64,000 nt of DNA. Source: Natronomonas salinimetallica (GTDB taxonomy: Archaea > Halobacteriota > Halobacteria > Halobacteriales > Haloarculaceae). Position numbers and translations under genes: made by a program. Location: NCBI RefSeq assembly GCF_013839515.1, contig NZ_JACDNQ010000011.1:33373-97372 (forward strand), read 5' to 3'. The notes beneath the pieces are model-generated. The model was not told where the DNA came from. It made no database searches and saw nothing but the letters and a program-made list of their open reading frames with translations. Numbering within the stretch: the first letter of the stretch is position 1; each line of letters opens with the position of its first letter. Below, piece by piece: positions 44,157 through 53,291 of this stretch.

Positions 44157-44660
44157 ATGAGTATATATGAGTCCGATCTCCCGGGCGTCGGAAAGAAGTT
44201 CGAGATCGACCTCGACGACGAGTCGAGGCTCGTCGTCGTCATCCACAACACCGGCAAGCGTGAGGTGTTCCGGCGCGAGGGCGAGGATGATTCCGTGAAA
44301 CTGTTCGAGATCACAGACCAGCTGGCCCGGCAGGTCGGCTCGATCCTGGAGGGCGCGTACTTCCAGCCGATCGCCACCGATACGACCGAGACGATGCTGG
44401 ACGACAACTCGCTGCTTGAGTGGGTCGACGTCCCCGACGACTCGGGGATCGTCGGCCGAACGCTCGAGGAACTTGATTTCCGCAACGCCACGGGTGCATC
44501 GGTCGTCGCGATTCAGCGGGACGACGACACCGAATCCAACCCCGGTCCCGAGACCGCCGTCGAGGCCGACGACACGCTGATCATCCTCGGAACGCGGGAG
44601 GCGTGTCACCGGGCGGAATCGCTCGCTTCCGGCGAGGTTGACGACGAGGACGGCGCCTGA
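44157..44660 (+). CDS. KhtT-like antiporter regulatory subunit (TrkA-C)
   Basis: 167 residues from the ATG at 44157 (MSIYESDLPGVGKKFEID). An in-frame ATG 9 bp earlier is less likely. The N-terminal domain matches KhtT-type regulators. The C-terminal TrkA-C domain (SGIVGRTLEELDFRNATGASVVAIQRDD and VEADDTLIILGTRE) binds a nucleotide or ligand. It lies 3 bp upstream of the antiporter gene. A TATA-like CTTTTATT lies about 28 bp upstream of the start. Confidence 0.92.
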   Translation: MSIYESDLPGVGKKFEIDLDDESRLVVVIHNTGKREVFRREGEDDSVKLFEITDQLARQVGSILEGAYFQPIATDTTETMLDDNSLLEWVDVPDDSGIVGRTLEELDFRNATGASVVAIQRDDDTESNPGPETAVEADDTLIILGTREACHRAESLASGEVDDEDGA

Positions 44661-44663
44661 GAC

Positions 44664-45875
44664 ATGGCGGAGGTCCTCCTCGAGACCGGGCTCATACTCG
44701 CGGCCCTCGCGCTCGCGGGAACGGTCGCACGGGGACTCGGCCAGTCGGTCATACCGTTTTATGTAGTCTCCGGGATGCTGATGGGTCCATTCGTCCTCGG
44801 CCGGCTCGACGTCCCCGCGGTGGCGGGATACGCGATCGAACTCCAGCCGTACATCACCCTGCTGGCCGAACTGGGTATCGTCTTCTTGCTGTTCTTTCTC
44901 GGCTTGGAGTTCAGCCTCGAACGGCTGGTCGAATCGAGCGAGAGGATCGCGAAAGCGGGAACGCTCGATCTGGCCGTGAACCTCCCCGCCGGCATCGTGG
45001 TCGCCCTCGCTCTCGGGTGGTCGCTGCTCGAGGCGTTGGTTCTCGGGGGCATCGTCTACGTTTCCTCGTCTGCAGTCATCACGAAGTCGCTCATCGATCT
45101 GGGATGGATCGCGAACGACGAATCGAACCCGATCCTCGGGACGCTCGTCTATGAGGACCTGTTCATCGCCTTCTATTTGGCCGTCCTGTCCGCCGTCCTC
45201 CTTGGTGGCGGCGAGTTGGCAGCAATCGCCGTCGACGTCGGCACCGCGATGGCGTTCTTGCTCGTGCTCGTGGGATCGGTTCATTTCGGGGCCAGGTACT
45301 TCGAGCGGTTTCTCGACGTCGATTCCGAGGAGATGTTCGTCCTCCGGGCGGTAGCGATAACCGTCCTCGTCGCCGGGTTCGCCCTCGCGATCGGCGTCAG
45401 CGAGGCCGTCGCGGCGTTCTTTGTCGGGATGGCTTTCTCCGGGACGGACCACCTCCACGACCTCGAGCGCCGGCTCATCCCGCTCCGGGACGTCTTCGCG
45501 GCCGTCTTCTTCTTTTGGATCGGGATCCGCACCGATCCGGCCGTGTTCCCGGCAGTCGCGGGCATCATCGCCGTTCTCGTCCTCGTAACAGCGCCGACGA
45601 AACTGTTCACCGGGTTCGTGGGCGGCCGGCTCTACGGCCTCGACGACCGGCGTAACGTCCGGGTCGGACTGGGAATGATCACACGCGGGGAGTTCTCGCT
45701 CATCATCGCAGCCATCGCGACCGACGCGGTCATCGGGGGAACCGTTCTCACCGAGACGATCCCGGCCGTCGCCGTCGGATACGTCCTCGTGATGAGCATC
45801 CTCGGAACGATGCTCATGCAGTACTCGCCGTTCTTCGAGCGATTCGTCCTCAACGAGGGACCGGTCCCCGAATGA
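44664..45875 (+). CDS. Cation:proton antiporter (CPA2, KhtU/KefB-like)
   Basis: 403 residues with about 12 membrane helices. Characteristic segments are LGIVFLLFFLGLEFS, VYVSSSAVITKSLIDLG, FALAIGVSEAVAAFFVGMAFSGTD and GLGMITRGEFSLIIA. It exchanges K+ or Na+ for H+ and is gated by the TrkA-C subunit encoded 3 bp upstream. It lacks a fused RCK domain, consistent with the separate KhtT-like partner. Confidence 0.94.
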   Translation: MAEVLLETGLILAALALAGTVARGLGQSVIPFYVVSGMLMGPFVLGRLDVPAVAGYAIELQPYITLLAELGIVFLLFFLGLEFSLERLVESSERIAKAGTLDLAVNLPAGIVVALALGWSLLEALVLGGIVYVSSSAVITKSLIDLGWIANDESNPILGTLVYEDLFIAFYLAVLSAVLLGGGELAAIAVDVGTAMAFLLVLVGSVHFGARYFERFLDVDSEEMFVLRAVAITVLVAGFALAIGVSEAVAAFFVGMAFSGTDHLHDLERRLIPLRDVFAAVFFFWIGIRTDPAVFPAVAGIIAVLVLVTAPTKLFTGFVGGRLYGLDDRRNVRVGLGMITRGEFSLIIAAIATDAVIGGTVLTETIPAVAVGYVLVMSILGTMLMQYSPFFERFVLNEGPVPE

Positions 45876-46236
45876 ACGCGAACCGTCGCCATCGGTCCGG
45901 CTCTCTGTTGCCGGACAGAACGGTCGCTACGTTCGATAGAGAGCCGTTCCGGGTCGACAGTGTCGACGGCCCTGTTCGACGATATACCGGAACCTTCGCG
46001 GTGCCCCCTTCCGACCCGCGATGACGATGCCCCGGCTCCCGTGGCAAATGGCAAACAGGCGGCGCATGCCCTCCAGCGATCCGTGCGCCGCACTCCCGCC
46101 TCGGCGGATCGCCGACGATCGTTCACACGATGTGGGGTCTGCCCCCGTCTCAGTATATAAACAATTGGGAGAGATACGTTCACTTCCACCTCGGTGGCCG
46201 AACCCTTATACAGTGAAGCGACGAACTCGTCAGTAG
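45876..46236. other. Gene-free interval with hairpin and two TATA-like boxes
   Basis: 361 bp. An inverted repeat GGCTCTCT/AGAGAGCC (about 45898-45945) could be the antiporter terminator. TATATAAAC near 46153 and CTTATAC near 46204 are TATA-like; the second is at leaderless distance (about 30 bp) from hef. I see no gene. Confidence 0.55.
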
Positions 46237-48687
46237 ATGGCGACAGCTTCCGGCGAGCCGGAGTACATCGAAGGGCCGCTCTTGGTGGACGGCCTACTCG
46301 AAAAGCGTAGCTATCAGCTCAGCCTCGCCGAAACCGCCGCGACGGACCATACGCTCGTCTGTCTGCCGACCGGGCTTGGAAAGACGGCGGTCAGTTTGCT
46401 CGTCACCGCCGAGCGGCTGGCCGAACACGGTGGGACCTCGCTGCTTCTCGCGCCGACGAAGCCGCTCGTCCAACAACACGCCGCGTTCTACCGCGAGGCG
46501 CTTTCGGTGGATGACGACGATATCGTCGTCTTCACCGGTGCCGTTCGTCCCGACGACCGCGCCGATCTCTGGGAGTCGGCACGGATCGTCTGTGCGACGC
46601 CACAGGTGATCGAAAACGACCTCGTCGGCAACCGGATCTCGCTTGCTGACGTGACGCACGTCACCTTCGATGAGTGCCACCGTGCGACCGGCAACTACGC
46701 GTACAATTACATCGCCGACCGCTATCACGCCGATGCGGACGAGCCGCTCGTCACCGGGATGAGCGCCTCCCCGGGTGGCGACAAAGAGGAGATCCTGACG
46801 GTGTGTGACAACCTTGGGATCCGTGACGTGGCGGTGATGACCGAGAACGACGCCGACGTTTCCGCACACACCCACGATACCGACGTCGAGTGGGAGCGCG
46901 TCGACCTCCCCGAGACAGTCATCCACATCCGGGACGCGCTCAACGACGTGATCTCCGAGCGGCTGACGAAGCTGAAGGGGCTGGGCGTGACGAACTCGAC
47001 GGATCCGAGCATGTCCCAGTCCCAACTCAACGCGATCCGCGCGAAGCTTCAAGAGCTCATAAACAACGACAGCTCGGAGGGGTACAAGGGGATGAGCGCC
47101 CACGCCGAGATCATGAAGCTTCGGCGTGCCGTCGAGTTGGTCGAGACCCAAAGCGTCGAGTCGCTCCGGCGGTACTTCGAACGCCAGCGCGAAGACGCCA
47201 GATCCTCCGGTGCCTCGAAGGCCAGCCAGCGCTTCGTCAGCGACCCCCGAGTCAAGGAGGCGATGCGCCGCGCGGAGGCCTTCGACGACCTCCATCCGAA
47301 GTTCCGCCGGACCCGAATCCTGCTCGCACAGACGCTCGGGATTGAGGACGGCGAGCGGGTGATCGTCTTTACGGAGTCACGCGACACCGCGGAGACGCTG
47401 ACCGAGTTCCTTGGCGAGCACTTCTCGACCCGCCGCTTCGTCGGTCAGGGCGATAAGGACGGCTCCGATGGGATGACCCAGACCGAGCAGAAAGACACCC
47501 TCGATGCGTTTCGAAGCGGCGAATTCGAGGTGCTCGTCTCGACTTCCGTCGCCGAGGAGGGCCTCGACGTCCCGGACGTCGATCTCGTGTTGTTTTACGA
47601 ACCGGTACCGAAGGGGATCCGCTCGATCCAACGGAAGGGCCGCACGGGGCGTGCGAGCGACGGTCGCGTCGTCGTCCTCCTCGCGGAGGACACCCGCGAC
47701 GAGGCGTTCTTTTGGATCTCCCGGAACGAGGAAAAGCGGATGGAGAAGGAACTGCGGAAGCTGAAAAACCTCGAAGGCGAGATCGAATCCGAAATCAGAC
47801 AGCAGGCCGGGATCGGCGAGTTCGACGGCTCTGACGGTGGCGGCGGAAGCCGTGACGACAGCGCGGAAGCGGATGGCGGAGCGGACGCTCCGGGCGCTGA
47901 CGGCCGACCTGACTCGAGCGCCGACTCGAACGACGACGCCGGGGTGGACGGTTCACACGACGCTGGACAGGCAGGCCTCACTGATTTCGCCGGACAGCCG
48001 ACGGTCGCCGAGGCGACGCCGGACGGCGAGACAGTCGAGATCGTCGCCGACCAGCGGGAACTCGACGCACACATCGCCCGTGATCTCTCGACCCGCGAGG
48101 GCATCGAGACGCGGCTCGAAACGCTCGAAGTCGGCGATTACGTCCTCTCGGATCGGGTCGTCGTCGAACGCAAGGCAGTCGACGACTTCCTCGAGACGCT
48201 CGTAGGGGGCGACCGGTCGCTTTTCGAACAGGTCGGCGCGGCGGCCCGATACTACGCCCGCCCGGTCGTGATCATCGAGGGCGACCGTCTCTATGAGACC
48301 CGAAACGTTCACCCGAACGCGATCCGCGGGGCACTTGCCTCGCTCGCGGTCGATTTCGGTGCGAGCGTGATGCGGACGACAGACGCAGACGATACCGCCG
48401 ACCTGCTCGACGTCATCGCCCGACGCGAACAAGAGGCCGATGACCGAAGCGTCTCCGTTCACGGCGAAAAGGGCGGCAAGACCCTCGCCGAGCAACAGGA
48501 GTACGTCGTCGGATCGGTCGCCGAAGTCGGCCCGGTGACCGCTCGGGCACTCTTAGAGCACTTCGGCAGCGTCGAGGCGGTCATGAGCGCCGATGAAGAC
48601 GACCTCCGCGAGGCCGATGGCGTCGGCGAGGTGACGGCAGAGCGGATCCGAACCGTGACGAAACGCGAATACGCGAACCGCGACTAG
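46237..48687 (+). CDS. hef: Hef helicase/nuclease (XPF-FANCM family)
   Basis: 816 residues. SF2 helicase: Q/Walker A PTGLGKT, DECH box at residue 145 (FDECHRATGNYAYNYI), GMSASPGGDKEE, and motif VI IQRKGRTGRAS. A disordered acidic linker (about 535-590) joins it to the XPF nuclease domain with DQRELDAHIARDL, GDYVLSDR and VVERKAVDDF (ERKxxxD, Glu644). A tandem HhH (VGSVAEVGPVTARALLEHFG, DDLREADGVGEVTAERIR) closes it. It resolves stalled forks and is intact. Its TAG stop shares the palindrome CTAG with the convergent gene's stop. Confidence 0.96.
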   Translation: MATASGEPEYIEGPLLVDGLLEKRSYQLSLAETAATDHTLVCLPTGLGKTAVSLLVTAERLAEHGGTSLLLAPTKPLVQQHAAFYREALSVDDDDIVVFTGAVRPDDRADLWESARIVCATPQVIENDLVGNRISLADVTHVTFDECHRATGNYAYNYIADRYHADADEPLVTGMSASPGGDKEEILTVCDNLGIRDVAVMTENDADVSAHTHDTDVEWERVDLPETVIHIRDALNDVISERLTKLKGLGVTNSTDPSMSQSQLNAIRAKLQELINNDSSEGYKGMSAHAEIMKLRRAVELVETQSVESLRRYFERQREDARSSGASKASQRFVSDPRVKEAMRRAEAFDDLHPKFRRTRILLAQTLGIEDGERVIVFTESRDTAETLTEFLGEHFSTRRFVGQGDKDGSDGMTQTEQKDTLDAFRSGEFEVLVSTSVAEEGLDVPDVDLVLFYEPVPKGIRSIQRKGRTGRASDGRVVVLLAEDTRDEAFFWISRNEEKRMEKELRKLKNLEGEIESEIRQQAGIGEFDGSDGGGGSRDDSAEADGGADAPGADGRPDSSADSNDDAGVDGSHDAGQAGLTDFAGQPTVAEATPDGETVEIVADQRELDAHIARDLSTREGIETRLETLEVGDYVLSDRVVVERKAVDDFLETLVGGDRSLFEQVGAAARYYARPVVIIEGDRLYETRNVHPNAIRGALASLAVDFGASVMRTTDADDTADLLDVIARREQEADDRSVSVHGEKGGKTLAEQQEYVVGSVAEVGPVTARALLEHFGSVEAVMSADEDDLREADGVGEVTAERIRTVTKREYANRD

Positions 48688-49469
48688 AGCCTGCGGACGG
48701 TTTCGAGCGTCTCGGCGGCCTCCCGTGCCGCCGCGAGGAGATCTCGCTTTCGACCGACGTCCCGTGTTTCCTCCGCCCGCCGAGTTAGCGAGGTGATCTC
48801 GTCGACGAGCGTCCGCTCCGCCTCCCGGAGCTGTCCGCGCTCGGAGCCGGGCTGCCCCGTCCGCACCCGGTTCTCGGTGACGTCGCGTCCGGACGCCTCG
48901 TCAGTCGTCCCGGTCTCCCTTCTCGCGGGCGGGTCGACGCGGGCGGGCCGACGGTCGCGGGCCGGAGTCGGCGGCGAACCGCTGGCCGAGTCCCGCTCGG
49001 GTGCACGCCCGGACTCGACGGTACTGCGGTCGGACTCCGGTTCGGCGTCGGGGGCGTCGGCGTCGGCGTCGGGGGCGTCGGCGTCGGCGTCGGGGGCGTC
49101 GGCGTCGGCGTCGGGGGCGTCGGCGTCGGGGGCGTCGGCGTCGGCGTCGGGGGCGTCGGCGTCGGGGGCGTCGGCGTCGGCGTCGGGGGCGTCGGCGTCG
49201 GTCCCCTCCGTCTCCGGCTGTGTCCCCGTTTCGTCTTCGTCATCAAGGAGTTCGCCCTCCTCCGTAATCTCTTTTTGACAGGTCGGACAGAACTCCTGGC
49301 CCTCGTACCGGAACACCGGCGAGTGACACTCCGGGCAGTGACGGTTCGTCATCGTCGCCCCCTGGAGGAGGAGTTCACTCATCTGTTCTGAGGCTTCCCG
49401 TTTTTGTTTGTCCCGTTCGTACTTCTCGCGGAGTTTCTCGCGTTCGGCCTCCCGATCAAAATCGCTCAT
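48684..49469 (-). CDS. Sjogren autoantigen-1/p27 family zinc-ribbon protein
   Basis: 261 residues from the ATG at 49469. The N-terminal helix (REKLREKYERDKQKREASEQMSELLLQGATMT) and zinc ribbon CPECHSPVFRYEGQEFCPTCQKE define the Auto_anti-p27 family. A long Asp/Ala/Pro repeat (DADAPDA units, about 90-145) and a charged linker lead to a C-terminal coiled region (TLVDEITSLTRRAEETRDVGRKRDLLAAAREAAETLETV). Haloarchaeal members have unknown function. It is convergent with hef, with the stop codons overlapping by three bases. Confidence 0.88.
   Translation of the reverse strand: MSDFDREAEREKLREKYERDKQKREASEQMSELLLQGATMTNRHCPECHSPVFRYEGQEFCPTCQKEITEEGELLDDEDETGTQPETEGTDADAPDADADAPDADAPDADADAPDADAPDADADAPDADADAPDADADAPDAEPESDRSTVESGRAPERDSASGSPPTPARDRRPARVDPPARRETGTTDEASGRDVTENRVRTGQPGSERGQLREAERTLVDEITSLTRRAEETRDVGRKRDLLAAAREAAETLETVRRL
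49040..49205. repeat. GC-rich coding tandem repeat (DADAPDA)
   Basis: Irregular 12/18/30-bp units of the type GGGGGCGTCGGCGTCGGCGTC encode the Asp-Ala-Pro linker of the zinc-ribbon protein. The pattern of short and long units suggests slippage. Its length probably varies between strains. Confidence 0.85.
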
Positions 49470-49531
49470 GCGTGTTCCAACGGCTCTTTGCCGCAAAAGG
49501 ACTGCGCTCGATCCGGCGGGCCGACCGGCGG

Positions 49532-49539
49532 TTTTTAAT
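49532..49539 (+). promoter_or_regulatory. TATA-like box of the PUA gene
   Basis: TTTTTAAT centred about 28 bp upstream of the ATG at 49563, leaderless spacing. Confidence 0.5.
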
Positions 49540-49562
49540 CGACACGGGGACGAAAGAGAGGT

Positions 49563-50042
49563 ATGCAGGTGAAATCCCGCCACCACCTTCGGTCCGACGA
49601 GATCGACGAGCTGGAGGCCTCCCTCGCCGATCAACTCGGAATCGACCTCGACGGCGACAGCTACGAACGCGTCGAGTTCACCGACGTCGACCGGGACGTC
49701 ATCCTCGTCGACGGCGACCCGCTCGTCGCCTCCTTCGACGGCGACCTGTTCGTGACCGTTCGTGGCGCGAACACCTACCCGCCCGAAAGCCACGTCGTCA
49801 CCGTCGATCGCGGGGCGATATCGTTCGTCTCCGACGGCGCGAACGTGATGCGCCCCGGCATCACGGAGGCGACGGACGACATCGGACCGGGCGACCTCGT
49901 CGTCATCGTCGAGGAGGTCCACGGAAAGGCGCTGGCGATCGGCCGCGCCGAGACCGATGGCTCGGAGATGATCGGCGAGTCGGGGAACGTCGTCGAGTCG
50001 CTCCACCACGTCGGGGACGAGCTCTACGAGTTTCAGGTTTGA
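49563..50042 (+). CDS. PUA-domain RNA-binding protein (MCT-1-like)
   Basis: 159 residues. An N-terminal domain (MQVKSRHHLRSDEIDELEASLADQLGI, then PLVASFDGDLFVTVRGANTY) precedes a PUA domain (HVVTVDRGAISFVSDGANVMRPGITEATDDIGPGDLVVIVEEVHGKALAIGRAE). This pairing matches archaeal DUF1947-PUA proteins related to eukaryotic MCT-1, implicated in translation recycling or initiation. It ends 1 bp upstream of an IS-like end sequence. Confidence 0.88.
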   Translation: MQVKSRHHLRSDEIDELEASLADQLGIDLDGDSYERVEFTDVDRDVILVDGDPLVASFDGDLFVTVRGANTYPPESHVVTVDRGAISFVSDGANVMRPGITEATDDIGPGDLVVIVEEVHGKALAIGRAETDGSEMIGESGNVVESLHHVGDELYEFQV

Positions 50043-50266
50043 CATCCTCCCCGCGCTGAACAGTAGTTGCCGAATCAATGCTCTCTGCGATTACGTCTGG
50101 ACACATGGATCGAAATGAATGTCGATGGCTCCCCCCATATCAATACGTATATACATGAATGCCACCAGCCTCCGTGATAGCTACCGGAGCCCACACGGGC
50201 TGTTGGCAGTCAGCGACACTCACCCCGAGGTTCGGCAACCACTGTGAACGGCGAGGCTTTCTCCTC
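50039..50266. mobile_element. Possible IS200/IS605-type remnant
   Basis: TTGACATCCTCCCCGCGCTG immediately follows the PUA stop, and GTGAACGGCGAGGCTTTCTC occurs 200 bp later. Both resemble the subterminal ends of haloarchaeal IS200/IS605 elements as I recall them. The DNA between them (AT-richer, no transposase or TnpB gene) would be all that is left of the element, or two separate end fragments. It fills the 269-bp gap before sepF. Confidence 0.35.
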
Positions 50267-50311
50267 GAACGACGCGTAAGACCTATGCCACCGGCAACCG
50301 CTGTCAAAGAC

Positions 50312-50665
50312 ATGGGACTCATGAGTAAACTCCTCGGAGGCGGCTCGTCCAGCACCGAGGATTACCTCGAACTCGACGTCGACGACTTCGACACGGGTGC
50401 CTCGAACACACGGGTACAGGTCCGGTTCACCGATATCAGCGAGAAAAACGACGTCATCGACATCAAAGACGCCGTCTACGACGGCGACATCGTCGTCGCC
50501 GATATCATCCGACACACGACGAGTGACCGGACGATGGAACACATCATCGACGAGCTGAAACAGGTCGCAAACGAGGTCGGCGGCGACATCGTCCAAAAGG
50601 AAGACGACCAGCTCATCATCACGCCCGGTGGCGTCGGTATCTCGCGCTCGAAGCTCGGTCGGTAG
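50312..50665 (+). CDS. sepF: Cell division protein SepF
   Basis: 117 residues from the ATG at 50312 (MGLMSKLLGGG), an amphipathic N-terminus suitable for membrane binding, followed by an acidic linker and the SepF core (TRVQVRFTDISEKNDVIDIKDAVYDGDIVVADI, VGGDIVQKEDDQLIITPGGVGISR). It anchors FtsZ to the membrane in archaea. The ATG at 50321 is an alternative start. Confidence 0.93.
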   Translation: MGLMSKLLGGGSSSTEDYLELDVDDFDTGASNTRVQVRFTDISEKNDVIDIKDAVYDGDIVVADIIRHTTSDRTMEHIIDELKQVANEVGGDIVQKEDDQLIITPGGVGISRSKLGR

Positions 50666-50825
50666 CCCGTTTTTGTACTCCCCCGCTCGGCCGCCGGGGG
50701 CGTTGGGCACCGCCTCGCGGGCCGCGGTGAAACGCCCGAAACGGCCCGGATACGCCGTCCGTATCCGCCAGACGACGGGGATGAATCGGCGCCACGGACG
50801 GGTCCCGTGTCATCTCGACTCCGTA

Positions 50826-50902
50826 TACTGCTGGCGGCCCCCGTGTCGAGCGAGTCACGACCCCCGGGTACGATGTCCGTTTGCGACGGACAGCCAGCAG
50901 TA
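50826..50902. repeat. Inverted repeat, 10-bp arms (possible decayed foldback element)
   Basis: TACTGCTGGC at 50826 and GCCAGCAGTA at 50893 enclose 57 bp. The ATACTG start and CAGTA end recall the TSATACTG elements elsewhere in the window, but the interior is different. It lies in the 345-bp gap between sepF and tenA, which otherwise holds another hairpin (GGATACG/CGTATCC near 50750-50770) and the tenA promoter. Confidence 0.55.
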
Positions 50903-50953
50903 CTGGCGGTCAGCGAGTCGCTCGCGACCGGCCCCAATGCACCGGTAGCCACG

Positions 50954-50974
50954 TAATATACGTTAGTTATATTA
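50954..50974 (+). promoter_or_regulatory. Candidate operator and promoter of tenA
   Basis: TAATATA-N7-TATATTA is a perfect 7+7-bp inverted repeat directly upstream of a TATA box (TTATATATC, about 50980-50988), which lies about 26 bp before the ATG at 51011. This is a good site for a repressor or activator of the tenA-transporter operon. Confidence 0.5.
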
Positions 50975-51010
50975 GTCAATTATATATCGCCGGGCCACGA
51001 TCGTGACGCT

Positions 51011-51748
51011 ATGACGGCTGCCGATACGTACGAGACCTACGCCGACCGGACCGACGAACCGCGTTTCAGCGACTGGCTCCGGGAACGTTCCGAGCCGGCC
51101 TTTAGCGAGGCGGTCGAACATCCCTTTACCGTCGACCTCGGTGCCGGGACGCTCGATACTGATGCGTTCGCGGAGTACCTGCTCCAGGACTACGCGTTCC
51201 TCGAATCACTCGTCGGGGGCTTCGGCTTCGCGGTCGGGGAAGCCCCGGGGATCGGCTCGAAACGTCCCTTGATCGAGTTTCTCGACGTCGTGACCGATGA
51301 GGAGAGCGACTACTTCGAGCGCTCCTTCGAGGCGCTCGGCGTGCCGGCTGATCGGTACACGGCCCCCGAACGGACCGGGACGACCGACGCCTTCGTGGAC
51401 CTCCTCGAACGGGCCGCCCGCGAGGGCGGCTACGCGGAGACGCTTGCCGTGTTGGTGCCCGCGGAGTGGATCTACGAGTCGTGGGCGGCCGCGGCCGCGG
51501 AGCGCCACGCCGATCCGGCGACGGACCCGCCGAGCGACGGCGCTGGCCTCCCGTTCTACTACGCCGAGTGGATCGACCTCCACGCTACCGACTCGTTCCG
51601 TGCGTTCGTCGGGTGGCTTCGGGGACAACTGGATTCGGTCGGCCCGGAACTGTCGGCCGACCGGCGCGGGCGCGTCGAACACCTGTTTGGCCGCGCCGTC
51701 GAACTCGAAGTCGCCTTCTTCGATACACACTATCCCGGAGGTGCGTGA
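51011..51748 (+). CDS. tenA: TenA family thiaminase II / aminopyrimidine hydrolase
   Basis: 245 residues with the all-helical TenA fold: HPFTVDLGAGTLDTDAFAEYLLQDYAFLESL, DEESDYFERSFEALGV, and the C-terminal ELEVAFFDTHY. TenA hydrolyses degraded thiamine to salvage HMP. The usual active-site Cys region is not evident here (AVLVPAEWIYESWAA), so it may belong to the Cys-less TenA_E-type clade. It is followed 1 bp later by an SSS transporter. Confidence 0.85.
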   Translation: MTAADTYETYADRTDEPRFSDWLRERSEPAFSEAVEHPFTVDLGAGTLDTDAFAEYLLQDYAFLESLVGGFGFAVGEAPGIGSKRPLIEFLDVVTDEESDYFERSFEALGVPADRYTAPERTGTTDAFVDLLERAAREGGYAETLAVLVPAEWIYESWAAAAAERHADPATDPPSDGAGLPFYYAEWIDLHATDSFRAFVGWLRGQLDSVGPELSADRRGRVEHLFGRAVELEVAFFDTHYPGGA

Positions 51749-51749
51749 G

Positions 51750-53291
51750 ATGGTCTCGACCGCGCTCGTCCTCGGTATCACGGCCGTGACGGTCGCGGCG
51801 GTCACCGCGGTCGGTCTCCTCGCCACCCGCGGCCGGGTTCACTCCGTCGAGGACTTCATCTCCGCACGGGACTCCGCCGGTCCCGGGACGGTGACTGCGA
51901 CGGTCGTCGCCTCGATGATGGGGGCGTGGATCCTGTTTAGCCCCGCCGAGGCGGGCGCTGCCTTCGGCGGCCTGCCGGCGATCCTGGGCTATGCGGTCGG
52001 GAGCGCGATCCCGCTGTTGTTGTTTATTCCCGTCGGTTTGCGGATCCGTTCTGTGCTGCCCTCAGGCCACTCGCTGACGGAGTTCGCCTACGCCCGCTTC
52101 GGCGCAGCCATGTACGTCTTCGTGCTCGTCGTGTCGGTGTTCTACATGTTCGTCTTTCTCGCCGCCGAAATGACCGGCGTCGCCGGCGCGCTCTCGCTCA
52201 TCGCCGGCGTCCCCCAGTGGCAGACGGCGCTGCTCATCGGTGGGTTCGTCCTCGTCTACACCGTCTACGGCGGTCTCGTCGCCAGTATCGTCACCGACAC
52301 GATCCAGACGCTCGTCGTCCTCCCGCTGTTGGCGGTCGGGTTCGGCGGCGCACTGGTCGCGTTGGGCGGGTCGGGTGAACTCCACGCTGCCGCCACCGCC
52401 GCCGACGCGACGCTGCTCGATCCCTCCTTTCGCCCCGGCATCGAGTTCGGGATCTACGTCGCCTTTGCGATCCTCGGGGCGAACATGCTGAATCAGGGAG
52501 TCTGGCAACGGGTCTACGCCGCCGACGGCGAGGCGTCGCTCCGTCGCGGCCTCGGCGTCGCCGCCGTCGTCGTCGTCCCGATGGTTCTGCTCGCGGGACT
52601 GTTCGGCGTCGCGGCGGCGGCTCTCGGCCTCACCGGCCCCGATACCGCGAGCATCGCCTTCTTTCTCGTCCTCGATGCGGCGTTCCCGACGTGGGTCACC
52701 CTCGCCATCGTCGTCCTCGTCGTGCTCCTCGTGATGAGTTCGGCCGATACCATGCTTAACGCCATCACGAGCGTCGTCACCGCCGATCTCGCCAGGCTGG
52801 TCGATGCCGACCAGCGCACCCTCTGGCTCGGCGGCCGGGGGCTGACGGTCGCGGTCGCGGCCGGTGCGATCCTCATCGGGGCGCAGGGCTACAGCGTCCT
52901 CCAGTTGTTCTTGACCGCGGATCTGTTGGCCGCCGCGGTGTTCGTTCCCTTCATCGCCGGGCTGTATACCGAGCGACTCTCCGGCACCGGCGCGATCACC
53001 GCGAGCGTCGCCGGCATCGCCGTCGGCGTCGTTCACTTCCCGCTGTTGCGGGCGGCTCTCGCCACCGTCCCCGGCCTCGACGGCGTGTTGCCGGAGCCGT
53101 CGTTCCTCGTCGCCTTCGTCGGCGCGACGGCCGTTTCGGCGGGGATTACCCTCCTCTCGACGGCGCTTTCGGACGCCGACGTCGACCTCGATGCGATCGA
53201 CGGACGGGTTCGCACGCTCGATGACCCGGTCGCCGACGGAGGGACGAAGGCGACCACCGGCGGCGACGAGAAATCGGAGGGGGGCCGATGA
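51750..53291 (+). CDS. Sodium:solute symporter (SSS family)
   Basis: 513 residues, about 13 membrane helices. ALGVLATRGRVHSVEDFISAR-type N-terminus, GAWILFSPAEAGAAFGGLPAILGYAVG, LTEFAYARFGAAMYVF and VYGGLVASIVTDTIQ are SSS signatures. It lies 1 bp downstream of tenA and overlaps a 38-residue membrane protein gene, so the substrate may be a thiamine precursor such as HMP. This is inferred from context only. Confidence 0.9.
   Translation: MVSTALVLGITAVTVAAVTAVGLLATRGRVHSVEDFISARDSAGPGTVTATVVASMMGAWILFSPAEAGAAFGGLPAILGYAVGSAIPLLLFIPVGLRIRSVLPSGHSLTEFAYARFGAAMYVFVLVVSVFYMFVFLAAEMTGVAGALSLIAGVPQWQTALLIGGFVLVYTVYGGLVASIVTDTIQTLVVLPLLAVGFGGALVALGGSGELHAAATAADATLLDPSFRPGIEFGIYVAFAILGANMLNQGVWQRVYAADGEASLRRGLGVAAVVVVPMVLLAGLFGVAAAALGLTGPDTASIAFFLVLDAAFPTWVTLAIVVLVVLLVMSSADTMLNAITSVVTADLARLVDADQRTLWLGGRGLTVAVAAGAILIGAQGYSVLQLFLTADLLAAAVFVPFIAGLYTERLSGTGAITASVAGIAVGVVHFPLLRAALATVPGLDGVLPEPSFLVAFVGATAVSAGITLLSTALSDADVDLDAIDGRVRTLDDPVADGGTKATTGGDEKSEGGR

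Noticed and set aside
45960..46236. Short ORFs between the antiporter and hef
   Set aside because: No start context or acidic composition; they overlap the hef promoter boxes.
50666..51010. TPP riboswitch before tenA
   Set aside because: The conserved CUGAGA and ACCUGAUC-type cores are absent. A palindrome next to the TATA box explains regulation better.
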